From: Rugamonas rubra
GTDB taxonomy: Bacteria > Pseudomonadota > Gammaproteobacteria > Burkholderiales > Burkholderiaceae_D
Length of the DNA stretch: 55,868 bases
Direction: 5' to 3'
NCBI RefSeq assembly: GCF_900114705.1
Contig: NZ_FOTW01000022.1
Span: 1 to 55,868, forward strand
Shown here: one piece after another, positions 34,684 through 42,305 of the stretch
How the letters are laid out: each line of letters opens with the position of its first letter
Position numbering within the stretch: position 1 is the stretch's first letter
Program-made: the position numbers and the translations under genes
The notes under the pieces: model-generated
The model's database searches: none
What the model saw: only the letters and a program-made list of their open reading frames with translations
Told to the model about the DNA's origin: nothing

Positions 34684-35313
34684 TCAGCCGCGCAGCGGTG
34701 TGATGCGGTAGACGCAGCGGCGCGCGCCGGCCAGCAGGTGCTCGGCGCGCTCGACGGCGACGCCCTCGCCGAGCACGCGGCGGAAGATGTCCAGCTCGGA
34801 GCGGCAAAAGCTCTGGCAGCTGGCGGCGGCGGCGCAGATCGGACAGTGGTTCTCGATCAGCAGCAGGCTGCCGTCGTCCTGCGGTTCGACCTCGGCCATG
34901 TAGCCCTCGGCGCTGCGCAGCCCGGCCAGCGCGGCCGCGCGCGCCGGCCAGTCGGCCGTGTCCGGGCCGAGCCGTTCGCGGTACTGGCGTTCGCTGTCGA
35001 GCTCGCGCGCGGTGATCAACTGCTCCAGGCCGGCGGCGCCGAACAGGCCGCGCACCTGCTCGATCAATTGCAGCGTCAGGTCGGCGTGGCGGTCGGGGAA
35101 GCGGGCGTGGCCGGCCGCCGTCAGGCGCCAGTGGCGCGCCGGGCGGCCCACCTTGTCGGCCGTCTCCTCGAATTCGACCAGCCCCTTGTCCTGCCAGGCC
35201 TCGAGCTGGCGGCGCGCGCCCATCGAGGTCAACTCGAGCAGCGCGGCCAACTGCTGCGCCGTCTGCGCGCCGCGCGTCTTGAGCAGGTACAGCACCTGTT
35301 CGGCGGTGCTCAC
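34684..35313 (-). CDS. SufR/DeoR-like HTH regulator with C-terminal cysteine cluster
   Basis: A 209-residue transcription factor. The winged helix is N-terminal (about 1-75; EQVLYLLKTRGAQTAQQLA, KVGRPARHWRLTAAG). The C-terminal part has IENHCPICAAAASCQSFC followed by RCVYRI, giving a Cys-x2-Cys-x5-Cys-x3-Cys cluster plus one more Cys. This pattern resembles Fe-S-sensing SufR-type repressors (family knowledge). The start is the GTG at 35313, which overlaps the MFS gene stop by 4 bp. Being translationally coupled to the transporter, it probably controls that operon through the palindrome at 36581-36602. The ligand or cluster is not provable from sequence. Confidence 0.82.
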   Translation of the reverse strand: MSTAEQVLYLLKTRGAQTAQQLAALLELTSMGARRQLEAWQDKGLVEFEETADKVGRPARHWRLTAAGHARFPDRHADLTLQLIEQVRGLFGAAGLEQLITARELDSERQYRERLGPDTADWPARAAALAGLRSAEGYMAEVEPQDDGSLLLIENHCPICAAAASCQSFCRSELDIFRRVLGEGVAVERAEHLLAGARRCVYRITPLRG

Positions 35314-36539
35314 GATTGCACCACGCGCAGGCTGGCGTTGGCGGCCATCTCGCCGCGCCAGGTGTGCAGGCGCCAGGCCGAGCTGGCCGTCAGCGCGGCG
35401 CCGAGCAGCAGGATCAGGCGGGTGTCGATCAAGGTCAGCACGGCACCGGCCAGCGCCATCAATATGTTGGCCAGACAGAAGGTGGTGGAGAGCAAGCCCA
35501 TCACCGCGCCCTGGCCGTGGTGGCCGAAGCGCTCTGCGCACCAGTTCGGCACGATGGCCATGTAGAAGGCTTGCGGGATGCCGAACAGGACGATGGCGGC
35601 CAGGCCGACCCAGGCGTTGCCGGCCGCCAGCACGACGACGGCCGTCGCCGTGCCGGCGGCGTACAGGCAGGCGCGGCGCAGCGGGTCGCGCTGGCTGGGG
35701 CGGCCGGCGAACCAGGTGGTGGCGATCATCACCGAGCACATGGCGGCGGTGGTCCAGGCGATGCCACGCGCGCCGTAGCCGGGCACCTCCACCAGCCACA
35801 GCGGATAGAACTCGTAGAAGGCGGTGACGCCGCAGGTGTAGGCCAGTTGCACGACGAAGAACTGGCGCAGCTCGGCGTGGCGCAGCAGGTTGAGCGCGTG
35901 GCCGTCGCGCGCCACCTGCCACCAGGAGGTGTTGGCGCCGTTGGGCGCCTCGCGCGGCAGGGCCACGGCGACCAGCGCCGCCGTCACCGTCAGCGCCACC
36001 GTGGCGACCCAGAACGGCGTCGTCACGCCCCAGGCCAGCGTGGCGCCGGCCAGCAGCGGGCCGGCCAGCCAGCCCATGTAGAAGGCGCCGTTGAGCCAGG
36101 ACAGGGCGCGCAGGCGCAGGTCGCCCTGCAGGCGGTCGGCCAGCAGCGCGCGCGCCACCGAGCCGTTGCCTTCGAGCAGGCCGGTGGCGAAGCGCGCCAG
36201 GATGAACAGCGGATACGATTCGAGCACCAGCGCCCAGGCCGTCAGCGCGTGGCCGAGCGCGGCGCCGAGGGCGGTGACCAGCAGCACGGGGCGGCGGCCG
36301 TAGCGGTCCGACAGCGGCCCGAGCAGGGCCGAGCCGATCAGCAGGCCGAGCGGGTTGATGGTCAGCGCCAGGCCGAACAGCAGCTTGGGCGGCAGGCCGA
36401 GGAAATGGTTCAGCCCGTTGCTGACGCCGGCGGCGAACAGCGGCGGCAGGATGGGGTAGGGCAGCGCCGCGCCGATGGTCGACAGCAGCGCCAACAGGCA
36501 GGCGGCGGTGATGAGCAGGGATGATTTCATGTTGGCCAT
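35310..36539 (-). CDS. MFS transporter
   Basis: A 409-residue major facilitator with 12 predicted helices. The helix 2-3 loop reads LLGPLSDRYGRRPVLLV, the classical MFS signature, and RFATGLLEGNGSVARALLADR contains the second conserved motif. It fits drug:H+ antiporter-type exporters. The ATG at 36539 is used; an ATG three codons later is equally possible, as neither has a clear ribosome site. It is co-transcribed with the downstream Cys-cluster regulator (4-bp overlap), so export of, or protection from, a compound sensed by that regulator is a reasonable inference. The substrate is unknown. Confidence 0.88.
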   Translation of the reverse strand: MANMKSSLLITAACLLALLSTIGAALPYPILPPLFAAGVSNGLNHFLGLPPKLLFGLALTINPLGLLIGSALLGPLSDRYGRRPVLLVTALGAALGHALTAWALVLESYPLFILARFATGLLEGNGSVARALLADRLQGDLRLRALSWLNGAFYMGWLAGPLLAGATLAWGVTTPFWVATVALTVTAALVAVALPREAPNGANTSWWQVARDGHALNLLRHAELRQFFVVQLAYTCGVTAFYEFYPLWLVEVPGYGARGIAWTTAAMCSVMIATTWFAGRPSQRDPLRRACLYAAGTATAVVVLAAGNAWVGLAAIVLFGIPQAFYMAIVPNWCAERFGHHGQGAVMGLLSTTFCLANILMALAGAVLTLIDTRLILLLGAALTASSAWRLHTWRGEMAANASLRVVQS

Positions 36540-36558
36540 TCAAGTGTGCATGAATGGC

Positions 36559-36602
36559 AATATACCGGGCTCCACAATATAAGTAAACTAAATCATTTAC
36601 TT
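36559..36602 (-). promoter_or_regulatory. Promoter and palindromic operator of the MFS-regulator operon
   Basis: On the minus strand TTTACT (-35, plus 36582-36587), a 17-bp spacer and TATATT (-10, plus 36559-36564) form a good promoter 20 bp upstream of the MFS gene. The -35 is embedded in an inverted repeat AAGTAAA...TTTACTT (36581-36587 and 36596-36602). The layout fits autorepression by the downstream regulator. The right arm also touches the end of the desaturase gene. Confidence 0.6.
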
Positions 36603-37466
36603 ATTTGCCGACATATCCGACGCCTTGCTCGCCTTGCCATCGGCTTGGCCGGGCGAGCGCAGCGGTTCGATCAATTGCCGGGCGAAGGTGGGCGGCAGCG
36701 GCGTGTCGGTGCCGTAGGCGGCCGGCCAGGTCGGCGGCAGATGCAGGGTGCCGAACAGCTTGTCGCACAGCGGCAGCATGGAGGCGTAGTTGTGGTTGAT
36801 GAACTCGTGGCGGCTGTGGTGCCAGTGGTGGAAGCCCGGCGTAGCGATCAGCCATTCCAGCGCGCCGAAGCGCAGGCGCAGGTTGGAATGGATGAAGAAT
36901 CCCCAGATCGTGCCCAGCACGATCAGCCCGGCCGGCGCGACGCTGCCGCCGGCGCTGGGACCGGCCAGGCCCAGCAGGTAGAGCGGCAGCATGCCGCACA
37001 GGCGGGTGACCACCGTGTCCACCGGATGGGAGCGCGTGTTGACGAGGAAGTACATCTGCTCGGGGCTGTGGTGGATGGCGTGGAAGCGCCATAGCCAGGG
37101 GATCTCGTGGCTGAGCCGGTGGCCCCAGTAAAAGCCGATCTCGCCGACGACGAAGGCCAGCGCCAGGCGGGCCGCCAGCGGCAGGGCGCCCAGGGCGGCC
37201 GGCACGGCGGCCGGGACCAGCTGCTGCGCCGCCAGCGCGAGCAGCGACAGCGGCACGCTGAGCAGCATGGCCGGCAGCAGGCTGCTGAGGAAGTAATAGG
37301 CCAGGTCGCTGAGCAGGTCGGCGCGCGCGGGGCGGCCGGGCCGCACGGCCAGCCAGCGCTCCAGCGGCACGAAGATCACCGCCAGCAGGACCAGCCACAC
37401 GCTCAGGCGAAACACGCTGAGGGCGAAGGCGGGCACATGGGCGAAAAGGCTGTGGATCAGGTTCAT
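36597..37466 (-). CDS. Sterol desaturase / fatty acid hydroxylase superfamily protein
   Basis: A 289-residue membrane di-iron enzyme. About four hydrophobic segments surround the conserved histidine clusters HRLSH, RFHAIHH, FIHSN, GFHHWHH and the later NHNYA, which ligate the non-haem iron pair. Members hydroxylate or desaturate lipid substrates such as fatty acids, sterols or carotenoid-like compounds (family knowledge); the exact substrate cannot be read here. The C-terminus is Ser/Lys-rich and ends within the palindrome upstream of the MFS gene. It is on the same strand as the PEP-CTERM gene but separated from it by a terminator, so it has its own promoter. Confidence 0.88.
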   Translation of the reverse strand: MNLIHSLFAHVPAFALSVFRLSVWLVLLAVIFVPLERWLAVRPGRPARADLLSDLAYYFLSSLLPAMLLSVPLSLLALAAQQLVPAAVPAALGALPLAARLALAFVVGEIGFYWGHRLSHEIPWLWRFHAIHHSPEQMYFLVNTRSHPVDTVVTRLCGMLPLYLLGLAGPSAGGSVAPAGLIVLGTIWGFFIHSNLRLRFGALEWLIATPGFHHWHHSRHEFINHNYASMLPLCDKLFGTLHLPPTWPAAYGTDTPLPPTFARQLIEPLRSPGQADGKASKASDMSANK

Positions 37467-37485
37467 ATCGGATGCATCCGTCTAA

Positions 37486-37521
37486 AACGACAAAACCGGG
37501 CAGGGTTGCCCCTGTCCGGTT
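37486..37521 (-). terminator. Rho-independent terminator of the PEP-CTERM gene
   Basis: On the minus strand AACCGGACAGG pairs with CCTGCCCGGTT (plus 37494-37521, one G-T pair) and is followed by TTTTGTCGTTTT. It ends the transcript of the gene at 37547-38275 before the hydroxylase gene starts. Confidence 0.7.
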
Positions 37522-37546
37522 CGCGGTCAATCTCGCGCTGGCTTGA

Positions 37547-38275
37547 TCAGGCCGCGTTGCCCTGGCGGCGGCGCGCCATGAAGCCAACCATGCCCAGGCC
37601 GGCGAACAGCATGGCCCACGAGCTAGGCTCCGGCACGGCCGAGGTCATCGAGACGCCGTCGAGCAGCGAGAACGGCGGTTTGCCTTCCGGCGTGCCGACC
37701 GCCAGGAAGGACAGGATCTGGCTGGTGCCGGCGGCGGTGAAGGTCATGCTTTCCTTCATCCAGCCGCTCGAGCTGTGGCTAGGGTTGTGGTAGACCGCGG
37801 TCGACTGCTGGGTGGCGGCGTTGTTGCCCAGGTTGACCACCCATTGTTCGGTGGTGGCGCCGTCAAAGCCGGACTGTTGCGCGGCGGCCCATTCGAAGTT
37901 CACGGTGTACTTCTGGCCAACGACCAGGCCGTTGATGGTTTGCTGGATGGGCGAGACTTCGAAGGCGCCGTCGGCGGCGATGAAGTTGCCGCCGTTGTGG
38001 CTGGTGGCCAGCGGGTTGTTGCCGCCATTGTTGGCGCCCCACAAGGTCAACGCGCCGTAGGAGCCGACCGAGCCGGTGGTGTCGGCCGAACCGGCGGCGA
38101 AGACGAAGTTGTAGCCGTTCGACGACCAGTCGCTGACGGTGACGTTGTGGTTGAACTGGCCGATGCCGCTGACCTGCTCGAAGCCGCCGTTCTTAACCAG
38201 TTCGGTGGCTTGCGCCGAGAAGGTGCTAAGGGCGGCGAAACCGGCGATGGCCAGCTTGATGGTGTTCAAACGCAT
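37547..38275 (-). CDS. PEP-CTERM sorted secreted protein
   Basis: A 242-residue exported protein. The signal peptide is at 1-25 (ending FSAQA), followed by ELVKNGGFEQVSG, the usual opening of a carbohydrate-binding-like (DUF642/CBM type) beta-sandwich. The C-terminus is a complete PEP-CTERM sorting tripartite signal: VPEPSSW, a hydrophobic helix AMLFAGLGMVGFMA and the basic tail RRRQ. Such proteins are processed by exosortase and linked to exopolysaccharide-dependent surface structures (family knowledge); no exosortase is in this window. The start at 38275 gives the signal peptide; the upstream extension to 38413 is not signal-like. Confidence 0.87.
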   Translation of the reverse strand: MRLNTIKLAIAGFAALSTFSAQATELVKNGGFEQVSGIGQFNHNVTVSDWSSNGYNFVFAAGSADTTGSVGSYGALTLWGANNGGNNPLATSHNGGNFIAADGAFEVSPIQQTINGLVVGQKYTVNFEWAAAQQSGFDGATTEQWVVNLGNNAATQQSTAVYHNPSHSSSGWMKESMTFTAAGTSQILSFLAVGTPEGKPPFSLLDGVSMTSAVPEPSSWAMLFAGLGMVGFMARRRQGNAA

Positions 38276-38380
38276 GGATGCTCCAAATATTGTGGTTCTT
38301 ACTGCGCCTGGCGCGGCGGGCGGATCGGTGGACGCGCCCGTCGTGCCGCTTGGGCAGGAGAAGGATTTAGTGAAGGCGAG

Positions 38381-38414
38381 AGAATAGCATTTGATTGCAT
38401 TGAAGGCAATCAAA
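38381..38414 (-). promoter_or_regulatory. Promoter with 9-bp palindrome upstream of the PEP-CTERM gene
   Basis: On the minus strand TTGCCT (-35, plus 38404-38409), a 17-bp spacer and TATTCT (-10, plus 38381-38386) are seen. A perfect inverted repeat TTTGATTGC-N7-GCAATCAAA (38390-38414) fills the spacer and -35, as expected for a repressor or activator site. Confidence 0.55.
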
Positions 38415-38489
38415 ATGTTTATTTTTCAATTTTATGTGGCGCCCGGAGGCGCTTGTCGGAGTGCCCCGGCCGTGCCGCCGTGCCGCCGC

Positions 38490-39128
38490 TCAGCCGATCA
38501 GTTCGGCGATGCGCGCGGCCAGCCGCTCGGTCAGCCGGTGGACGTGGTAGCCGTCGACGAAGCCGTGGTGGGCCTGGATCGAGAACGGCAGCGTCAGCGT
38601 GGCGCCGGCCGGCGCGCTGAAGCGGCCCCAGGCGATCAGCGGGATGTCGGCCTCGTGGTGGCGGTACAGCGGATGCTCGATGGCCGTCAGGTCCAGCCAC
38701 GGCAGGCAGGTGTTGTAGACGTTGTCGCGCATCTCGCGCGGGCTCAGGTCGGCGCCGGTGTTGATCAGCGCCCGGCTGGCTTGGGCGACGCGGCCCGCCG
38801 CCACGCTGCGCTCGACGAACTCGGCCAGGTCGGGCGAGCGGACGAAGCGGGCGTAGTTGAGGTTGTTGTCCTGGTTGAGCACCGTGTAGGAGCCGTAGAA
38901 CTGCTCGATCTTGATGACCTCGCCGTCGTGGACGCGGTACAGGAAGTTGTCGATGGACTGCACGCTGTCGAGCAGGCAGTAGAGGAAGAAGTGGAAGGGC
39001 GGTAGTTGGCGCGCCTTGCAGAACGGACGGAAGTCGGGCAGCGTCAGCGCCATGCCCAGGTTGATGCGCGGGTTGTCGAAACCGGCGAACAGCTCAAACC
39101 GGTCGCGCCGGTGTTCGAAATTTTTCAT
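38490..39128 (-). CDS. CatA-like chloramphenicol acetyltransferase family protein
   Basis: A 212-residue protein with the fold signatures of type A chloramphenicol acetyltransferases. It opens with RRDRFELFAGFDNPRINLGM, has a central FHFFLYCLLDSVQSI segment and ends with the catalytic HHGFVDGYHVHRL (HxxxDG motif). Length is close to CatA (about 219). It could acetylate chloramphenicol or another hydroxylated metabolite using acetyl-CoA; chromosomal homologues do not always confer resistance. The N-terminal residue pattern matches the family start at the ATG in 39126-39128. It lies 26 bp after the 260-residue exported protein gene and may be the last gene of the HDOD operon. Confidence 0.82.
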   Translation of the reverse strand: MKNFEHRRDRFELFAGFDNPRINLGMALTLPDFRPFCKARQLPPFHFFLYCLLDSVQSIDNFLYRVHDGEVIKIEQFYGSYTVLNQDNNLNYARFVRSPDLAEFVERSVAAGRVAQASRALINTGADLSPREMRDNVYNTCLPWLDLTAIEHPLYRHHEADIPLIAWGRFSAPAGATLTLPFSIQAHHGFVDGYHVHRLTERLAARIAELIG

Positions 39129-39154
39129 GCGGCAAGTTTAACCGATGGCGCCGC

Positions 39155-39937
39155 TTAGTTGCACTGGTAAATGGCCAGGCCGGCCTCGCCCTTGCCGTAG
39201 TCCAGCCGGTGCCAGCCGGTCAGGCCGAACGGCGTCTTGACCAGCAGGGCCAGCTTGTCGCGCGCCTGCGCCGACTTGCCCGGCAGCAGGCCGATGACGT
39301 GGACCGTGCTGCCGGCCGCGACGGTGGCCACCACCGTGCGGCTGGTCGGCGAGTCGTACAGCGCGGTGGCCTGTTCGACGGTGCTGTCGACGCCGATGTA
39401 ACTCAGCGGCTGCGCCACCTCGACCAGCGCCTTGCCCCTCTGCGCGATCTTGCGGGTGCTGCGTTGGCCGCACAGCGACAGGTGGGTCTGGTTCAAATAC
39501 GCCGCGCCGTTGCCGGCGAAGTACCACTCGGCGTCGTCCAGGTCGAACACCTCGTAGCTGCCGAGCAGGGCGCCGGAGGCGGCGTCGACCAGTTGGTAGG
39601 ACGAGGGGAAATGCACGGTGTTCTGGATAGCGTCGAGGTGCACCCGCAGGTTCGGGCCGAAGGCCAGCGTGCCGAGCCGGGTCTTCTTGAACACCCGGCC
39701 GGGGTCGTCGTCCTGTTGCACGGGCTTGCCGCTCCACTTGAGGAACTGGGCCGGGCTGTCGACGTGGATGTGCGGAGCGGCCAGCGGCTTGTCGGCGAAC
39801 GGCCGCGCGGCCGCGTTGTCGCCGGCCGAACCGGCCAACGCCGGCGCCGCCGCAGCGCAGAGCGCCAGCGCCAAGGCCAGGGCCTGGAACACGGGCGGCA
39901 GGCGCCGGCCGAGCGGACCGGGACGTTGTCGGCGCAT
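39155..39937 (-). CDS. Exported protein with SH3-like region, unknown function
   Basis: A 260-residue protein with a basic N-terminus (MRRQRPGPLGRRL) and hydrophobic core forming a signal peptide to about residue 36 (ALALCAAAAPALAG). The mature part is beta-rich; residues about 175-255 (ATALYDSPTSRTVVATVAAG, then PFGLTGWHRL) look like a bacterial SH3 domain, often involved in cell-wall binding. It contains two Cys (LSLCGQR and the terminal YQCN). The start ATG overlaps the YciH gene stop by 4 bp (ATGA), so translation is coupled although no functional link is apparent. Confidence 0.75.
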   Translation of the reverse strand: MRRQRPGPLGRRLPPVFQALALALALCAAAAPALAGSAGDNAAARPFADKPLAAPHIHVDSPAQFLKWSGKPVQQDDDPGRVFKKTRLGTLAFGPNLRVHLDAIQNTVHFPSSYQLVDAASGALLGSYEVFDLDDAEWYFAGNGAAYLNQTHLSLCGQRSTRKIAQRGKALVEVAQPLSYIGVDSTVEQATALYDSPTSRTVVATVAAGSTVHVIGLLPGKSAQARDKLALLVKTPFGLTGWHRLDYGKGEAGLAIYQCN

Positions 39938-40302
39938 CAGCCGCCGACCCGCTTGGGGCTGTGGCCGAGTTTCTGCAGCGCCGCCAGCACGGTGTCGCAG
40001 TGGTCGCCCTGCACCTCGATGACGCCGTCCTTGACCGTGCCGCCGCTGCCGCAGGCGGCGCGCAGCTGCTTGCCGAGCGCGGCCAGCGCGGCGGCGTCGA
40101 GCGCCACGCCCTTGACCAGGGTGACGCACTTGCCGCCGCGTCCCTTGGTCTCGCGCGACACGCGCACCTTGCCGTCGCCCGCCGGCGCGGCCTTGGCCTG
40201 GCCTTGGCAGGCGCAGGCGGCCAGCGCCCGGCGGCAAACGGGACAGGTGCGGCCCAGCTCGGTGGAATACACCAGGCCGCTGTTCGAACTGCTTTTCATC
40301 AT
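39937..40302 (-). CDS. yciH: SUI1/YciH-like translation factor
   Basis: A 121-residue eIF1/SUI1-family protein. The N-terminal part has a small cysteine set (RTCPVCRRALAACAC) that may bind zinc. The C-terminal SUI1 domain carries RETKGRGGKCVTLVKG and the basic loop, then ACGSGGTVKDGVIEVQGDH, the canonical family core. YciH has been linked to initiation fidelity and stress inhibition of translation in E. coli (family knowledge). The start is MMKSS at 40302; the second Met is equally possible. It lies in a minus-strand operon between the ZntB/CorA-like transporter and an exported protein. Confidence 0.9.
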   Translation of the reverse strand: MMKSSSNSGLVYSTELGRTCPVCRRALAACACQGQAKAAPAGDGKVRVSRETKGRGGKCVTLVKGVALDAAALAALGKQLRAACGSGGTVKDGVIEVQGDHCDTVLAALQKLGHSPKRVGG

Positions 40303-40326
40303 GGTATGTCTTGCGGTGGGGTGGGG

Positions 40327-41346
40327 TTAGATCAGGTCGCGCTGGCGGCGGAAGGCCAGCCAGCCGGCCGCCACGGTGAAGCTGGCGACGATGCCGACGA
40401 TGATCCAGAAGCCGCCATCGTCCTGCGCCAGCGGGATGCCGCCGACGTTCATGCCGAGCAGGCCGGCGATGATGTTGATCGGCAGGGCCAGCACGGTGAC
40501 GATGGTCAGCACGAACAGGCTGCGGTTGTTGCCCTCGTTGACCAGGGCGGCGATCTCCTCCTGGATCAGCTTGATGCGCTCCTGCAGCGAGGCCATGTCG
40601 GCCAGCACCATCGAGAACTCCTCGGTGGACTCGCGCAGCTCCTGCGCGTCGAGCTCGGCGACCCAGGCGGGCGGGCGCTGCAGCAGGCGGAACAGCGCGG
40701 CCGGCTCGGGCGCCAGCAGGCGCTGCAGGCGCACCAGCACGCGGCGCAGCTCGCCGAGCGAGGCGCGCTTGGTGTTCAGTTTGCCGGCCAGCAGGTTGTC
40801 CTCGATGGCGTCGACGCGGGCGATGGCGGCGCGCACGATCTTCAGCAGGCCGTCGGCCTGGTCGCGCAGCAGGTGGATCAGCAGCTCGACCGAGGAGCGC
40901 AGGTTCTCGCCGTTGCGCACCGCGTTGCGCAGGCCGTCGATGGCCTTGAGCGGCTTGCGCCGCGCGCTGATGACCAACTGCCGGTCGACGCTGAGCCACA
41001 GCGTCGAGATGTCCGAGGGCTCGAAGGAGAAGTCGTGCAGCACGTCGTTGACGACGGCGATCAGGGTGTTGTCGGCCTGCTCGATGCGGGTCGAGCGGGG
41101 GCCCTCGTGCAGGCTCTCGTGGAACTCCTCGGGCAGGCGGGTGTGCTCGTGCAGCCACTTCTCGCTGGCGGTGTTGGCCAGGTTGAAGTGCAGCCAGATG
41201 AACTCGCCGGGATGGGCCTCGCGCGCGGCCAGCCAGGCGCGCGCCTCGTCGGCCTCGATGGCCAGGCCGTGCGCGGCGCGGCCGAACAGGTAGCCGCAGA
41301 CCAGGCCGGATTGGTCGGAACCGTAGGACAGCGGGGCCGCCTGCAT
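40327..41346 (-). CDS. CorA/ZntB-family divalent cation transporter
   Basis: A 339-residue protein with a large N-terminal cytosolic domain (about 1-270, with long helices) and two C-terminal membrane helices. The signature GMNVGGIP is at Gly298-Met299-Asn300 onward, between helix 1 (LTIVTVLALPINIIAGLL) and helix 2 (FWIIVGIVASFTVAAGWLAF). The IxxGGxP variant after GMN is characteristic of ZntB rather than Mg-transporting CorA (family knowledge), so Zn(II) or another divalent cation is likely. The ATG begins 1 bp after the HDOD gene stop, indicating translational coupling. Confidence 0.88.
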   Translation of the reverse strand: MQAAPLSYGSDQSGLVCGYLFGRAAHGLAIEADEARAWLAAREAHPGEFIWLHFNLANTASEKWLHEHTRLPEEFHESLHEGPRSTRIEQADNTLIAVVNDVLHDFSFEPSDISTLWLSVDRQLVISARRKPLKAIDGLRNAVRNGENLRSSVELLIHLLRDQADGLLKIVRAAIARVDAIEDNLLAGKLNTKRASLGELRRVLVRLQRLLAPEPAALFRLLQRPPAWVAELDAQELRESTEEFSMVLADMASLQERIKLIQEEIAALVNEGNNRSLFVLTIVTVLALPINIIAGLLGMNVGGIPLAQDDGGFWIIVGIVASFTVAAGWLAFRRQRDLI

Positions 41347-41347
41347 G

Positions 41348-42187
41348 CTAGACCAGCAGCGCCGCGCTCATGGCGGCGGCGTCGATCTCCGATTCGGCCA
41401 GCATGGCCGCCAGCGTTTCCTCGTCGATGAACAGGTCGATCACCGAGTCGGCGTGGGGCGGCAGTTCGCGCGGCGCCGACTGCAGCGGCGAGGCGACCGG
41501 CGCCAGGTGGTTGGCCAGCAGCAGGGTGTCGAGCAGGTTGTCGGGCGGGATCGAGAGGAAGCTGTCGCGCAGGCCCTCGATGGCCTCGGCCACCTCGTCC
41601 GGGATGCACAGCTTGGCCATCACCTCGCGCAGGATGATCTCCTCGCTGGCCGGCTGCCAGTTCTCCGGGTCCTCCTCGAGCAGGCCGGGGAACTCGTCGG
41701 CGCGCGACAGCAGGTAGAAGCCGCCGACCTCGTGCACGATGGCGGCGAACAGCGCCGTGTCCGGGTTGATGTTGGTGACCTGGCGGGCGATGATGCGGGC
41801 CAGCGCGGCGACGTGGATGGTGTGGTCCCACAGCTGCTCGGCCTTGGCGCGCACGCCGGGGTCGACGATCTTGCTGCCGAACTGGCGCACCACCATGGCG
41901 GCGGCCAGGGCGAACAGGTTCTGGTAGCCGATGCGCATGATGGCGCCGCGCACGTTGGTGATGGCCGGCGCGCCGGCGCGGTTGAACATCGCCGAGTTGG
42001 CGATGGCGACGGTGCGCGCCGCCAGCAGCGGCTCGGCCAGCACCAGGCCGATCGCCTTGTCGATCGGGCAGTCGGGATCGTCCAACGCCAGCTGTACGCG
42101 CAGCGCGGCGTTGACGCTGGTGGGAAAGACCAGTTCGCCACGAATGGCGAGGGCGGCGATGTGGCCGAATGCTTCGAGTTTATTCAT
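41348..42187 (-). CDS. HDOD-domain signalling protein
   Basis: A 279-residue cytosolic protein. Residues about 15-200 form the HDOD domain (LVFPTSVNAALRVQLALDDP, AEPLLAARTVAIANSAMFNR, GAIMRIGYQNLFALA, TALFAAIVHEVGGFYLL), a non-catalytic relative of HD phosphohydrolases found in c-di-GMP-linked signalling. The start is the ATG at 42187; only about 8 bp separate it from a TATAAT, so the mRNA may be leaderless. It is the first gene of an operon with the ZntB/CorA-like transporter and YciH. Partners unknown. Confidence 0.85.
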   Translation of the reverse strand: MNKLEAFGHIAALAIRGELVFPTSVNAALRVQLALDDPDCPIDKAIGLVLAEPLLAARTVAIANSAMFNRAGAPAITNVRGAIMRIGYQNLFALAAAMVVRQFGSKIVDPGVRAKAEQLWDHTIHVAALARIIARQVTNINPDTALFAAIVHEVGGFYLLSRADEFPGLLEEDPENWQPASEEIILREVMAKLCIPDEVAEAIEGLRDSFLSIPPDNLLDTLLLANHLAPVASPLQSAPRELPPHADSVIDLFIDEETLAAMLAESEIDAAAMSAALLV

Positions 42188-42194
42188 GTACAAA

Positions 42195-42224
42195 ATTATA
42201 CGTCAGGCACGACTCCAAGCTCAA
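42195..42224 (-). promoter_or_regulatory. Promoter of the HDOD operon, start codon at the expected transcription start
   Basis: On the minus strand TTGAGC (plus 42219-42224), an 18-bp spacer and a perfect TATAAT (plus 42195-42200) are present. The expected transcription start (about 42188) coincides with the first base of the ATG (42187). Confidence 0.6.
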
Positions 42225-42272
42225 TGCAATGATGCGCTTTGTGGTCGGAATGGAGCGGGCGCGACGGCAGGC

Positions 42273-42300
42273 GCCCCGGCGCGCGTTGGCGCGCCGGGGC
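42273..42300 (-). terminator. GC-rich hairpin after dadA
   Basis: A perfect 12-bp stem GCCCCGGCGCGC/GCGCGCCGGGGC (42273-42284 and 42289-42300) with loop GTTG lies 6 bp beyond the dadA stop. There is no T run, so termination efficiency is uncertain. Confidence 0.55.
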
Positions 42301-42305
42301 GGGGC

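Noticed and set aside
34684..36543. One fused MFS-regulator protein of 619 residues
   Set aside because: The N-terminal 400 residues are the wrong frame of the MFS gene. Two separate genes with a GTGA overlap explain the region.
39155..41158. One 667-residue protein spanning the transporter, YciH and the exported protein
   Set aside because: Only the last 260 residues are protein-like; the rest is a shadow of yciH and the transporter gene.
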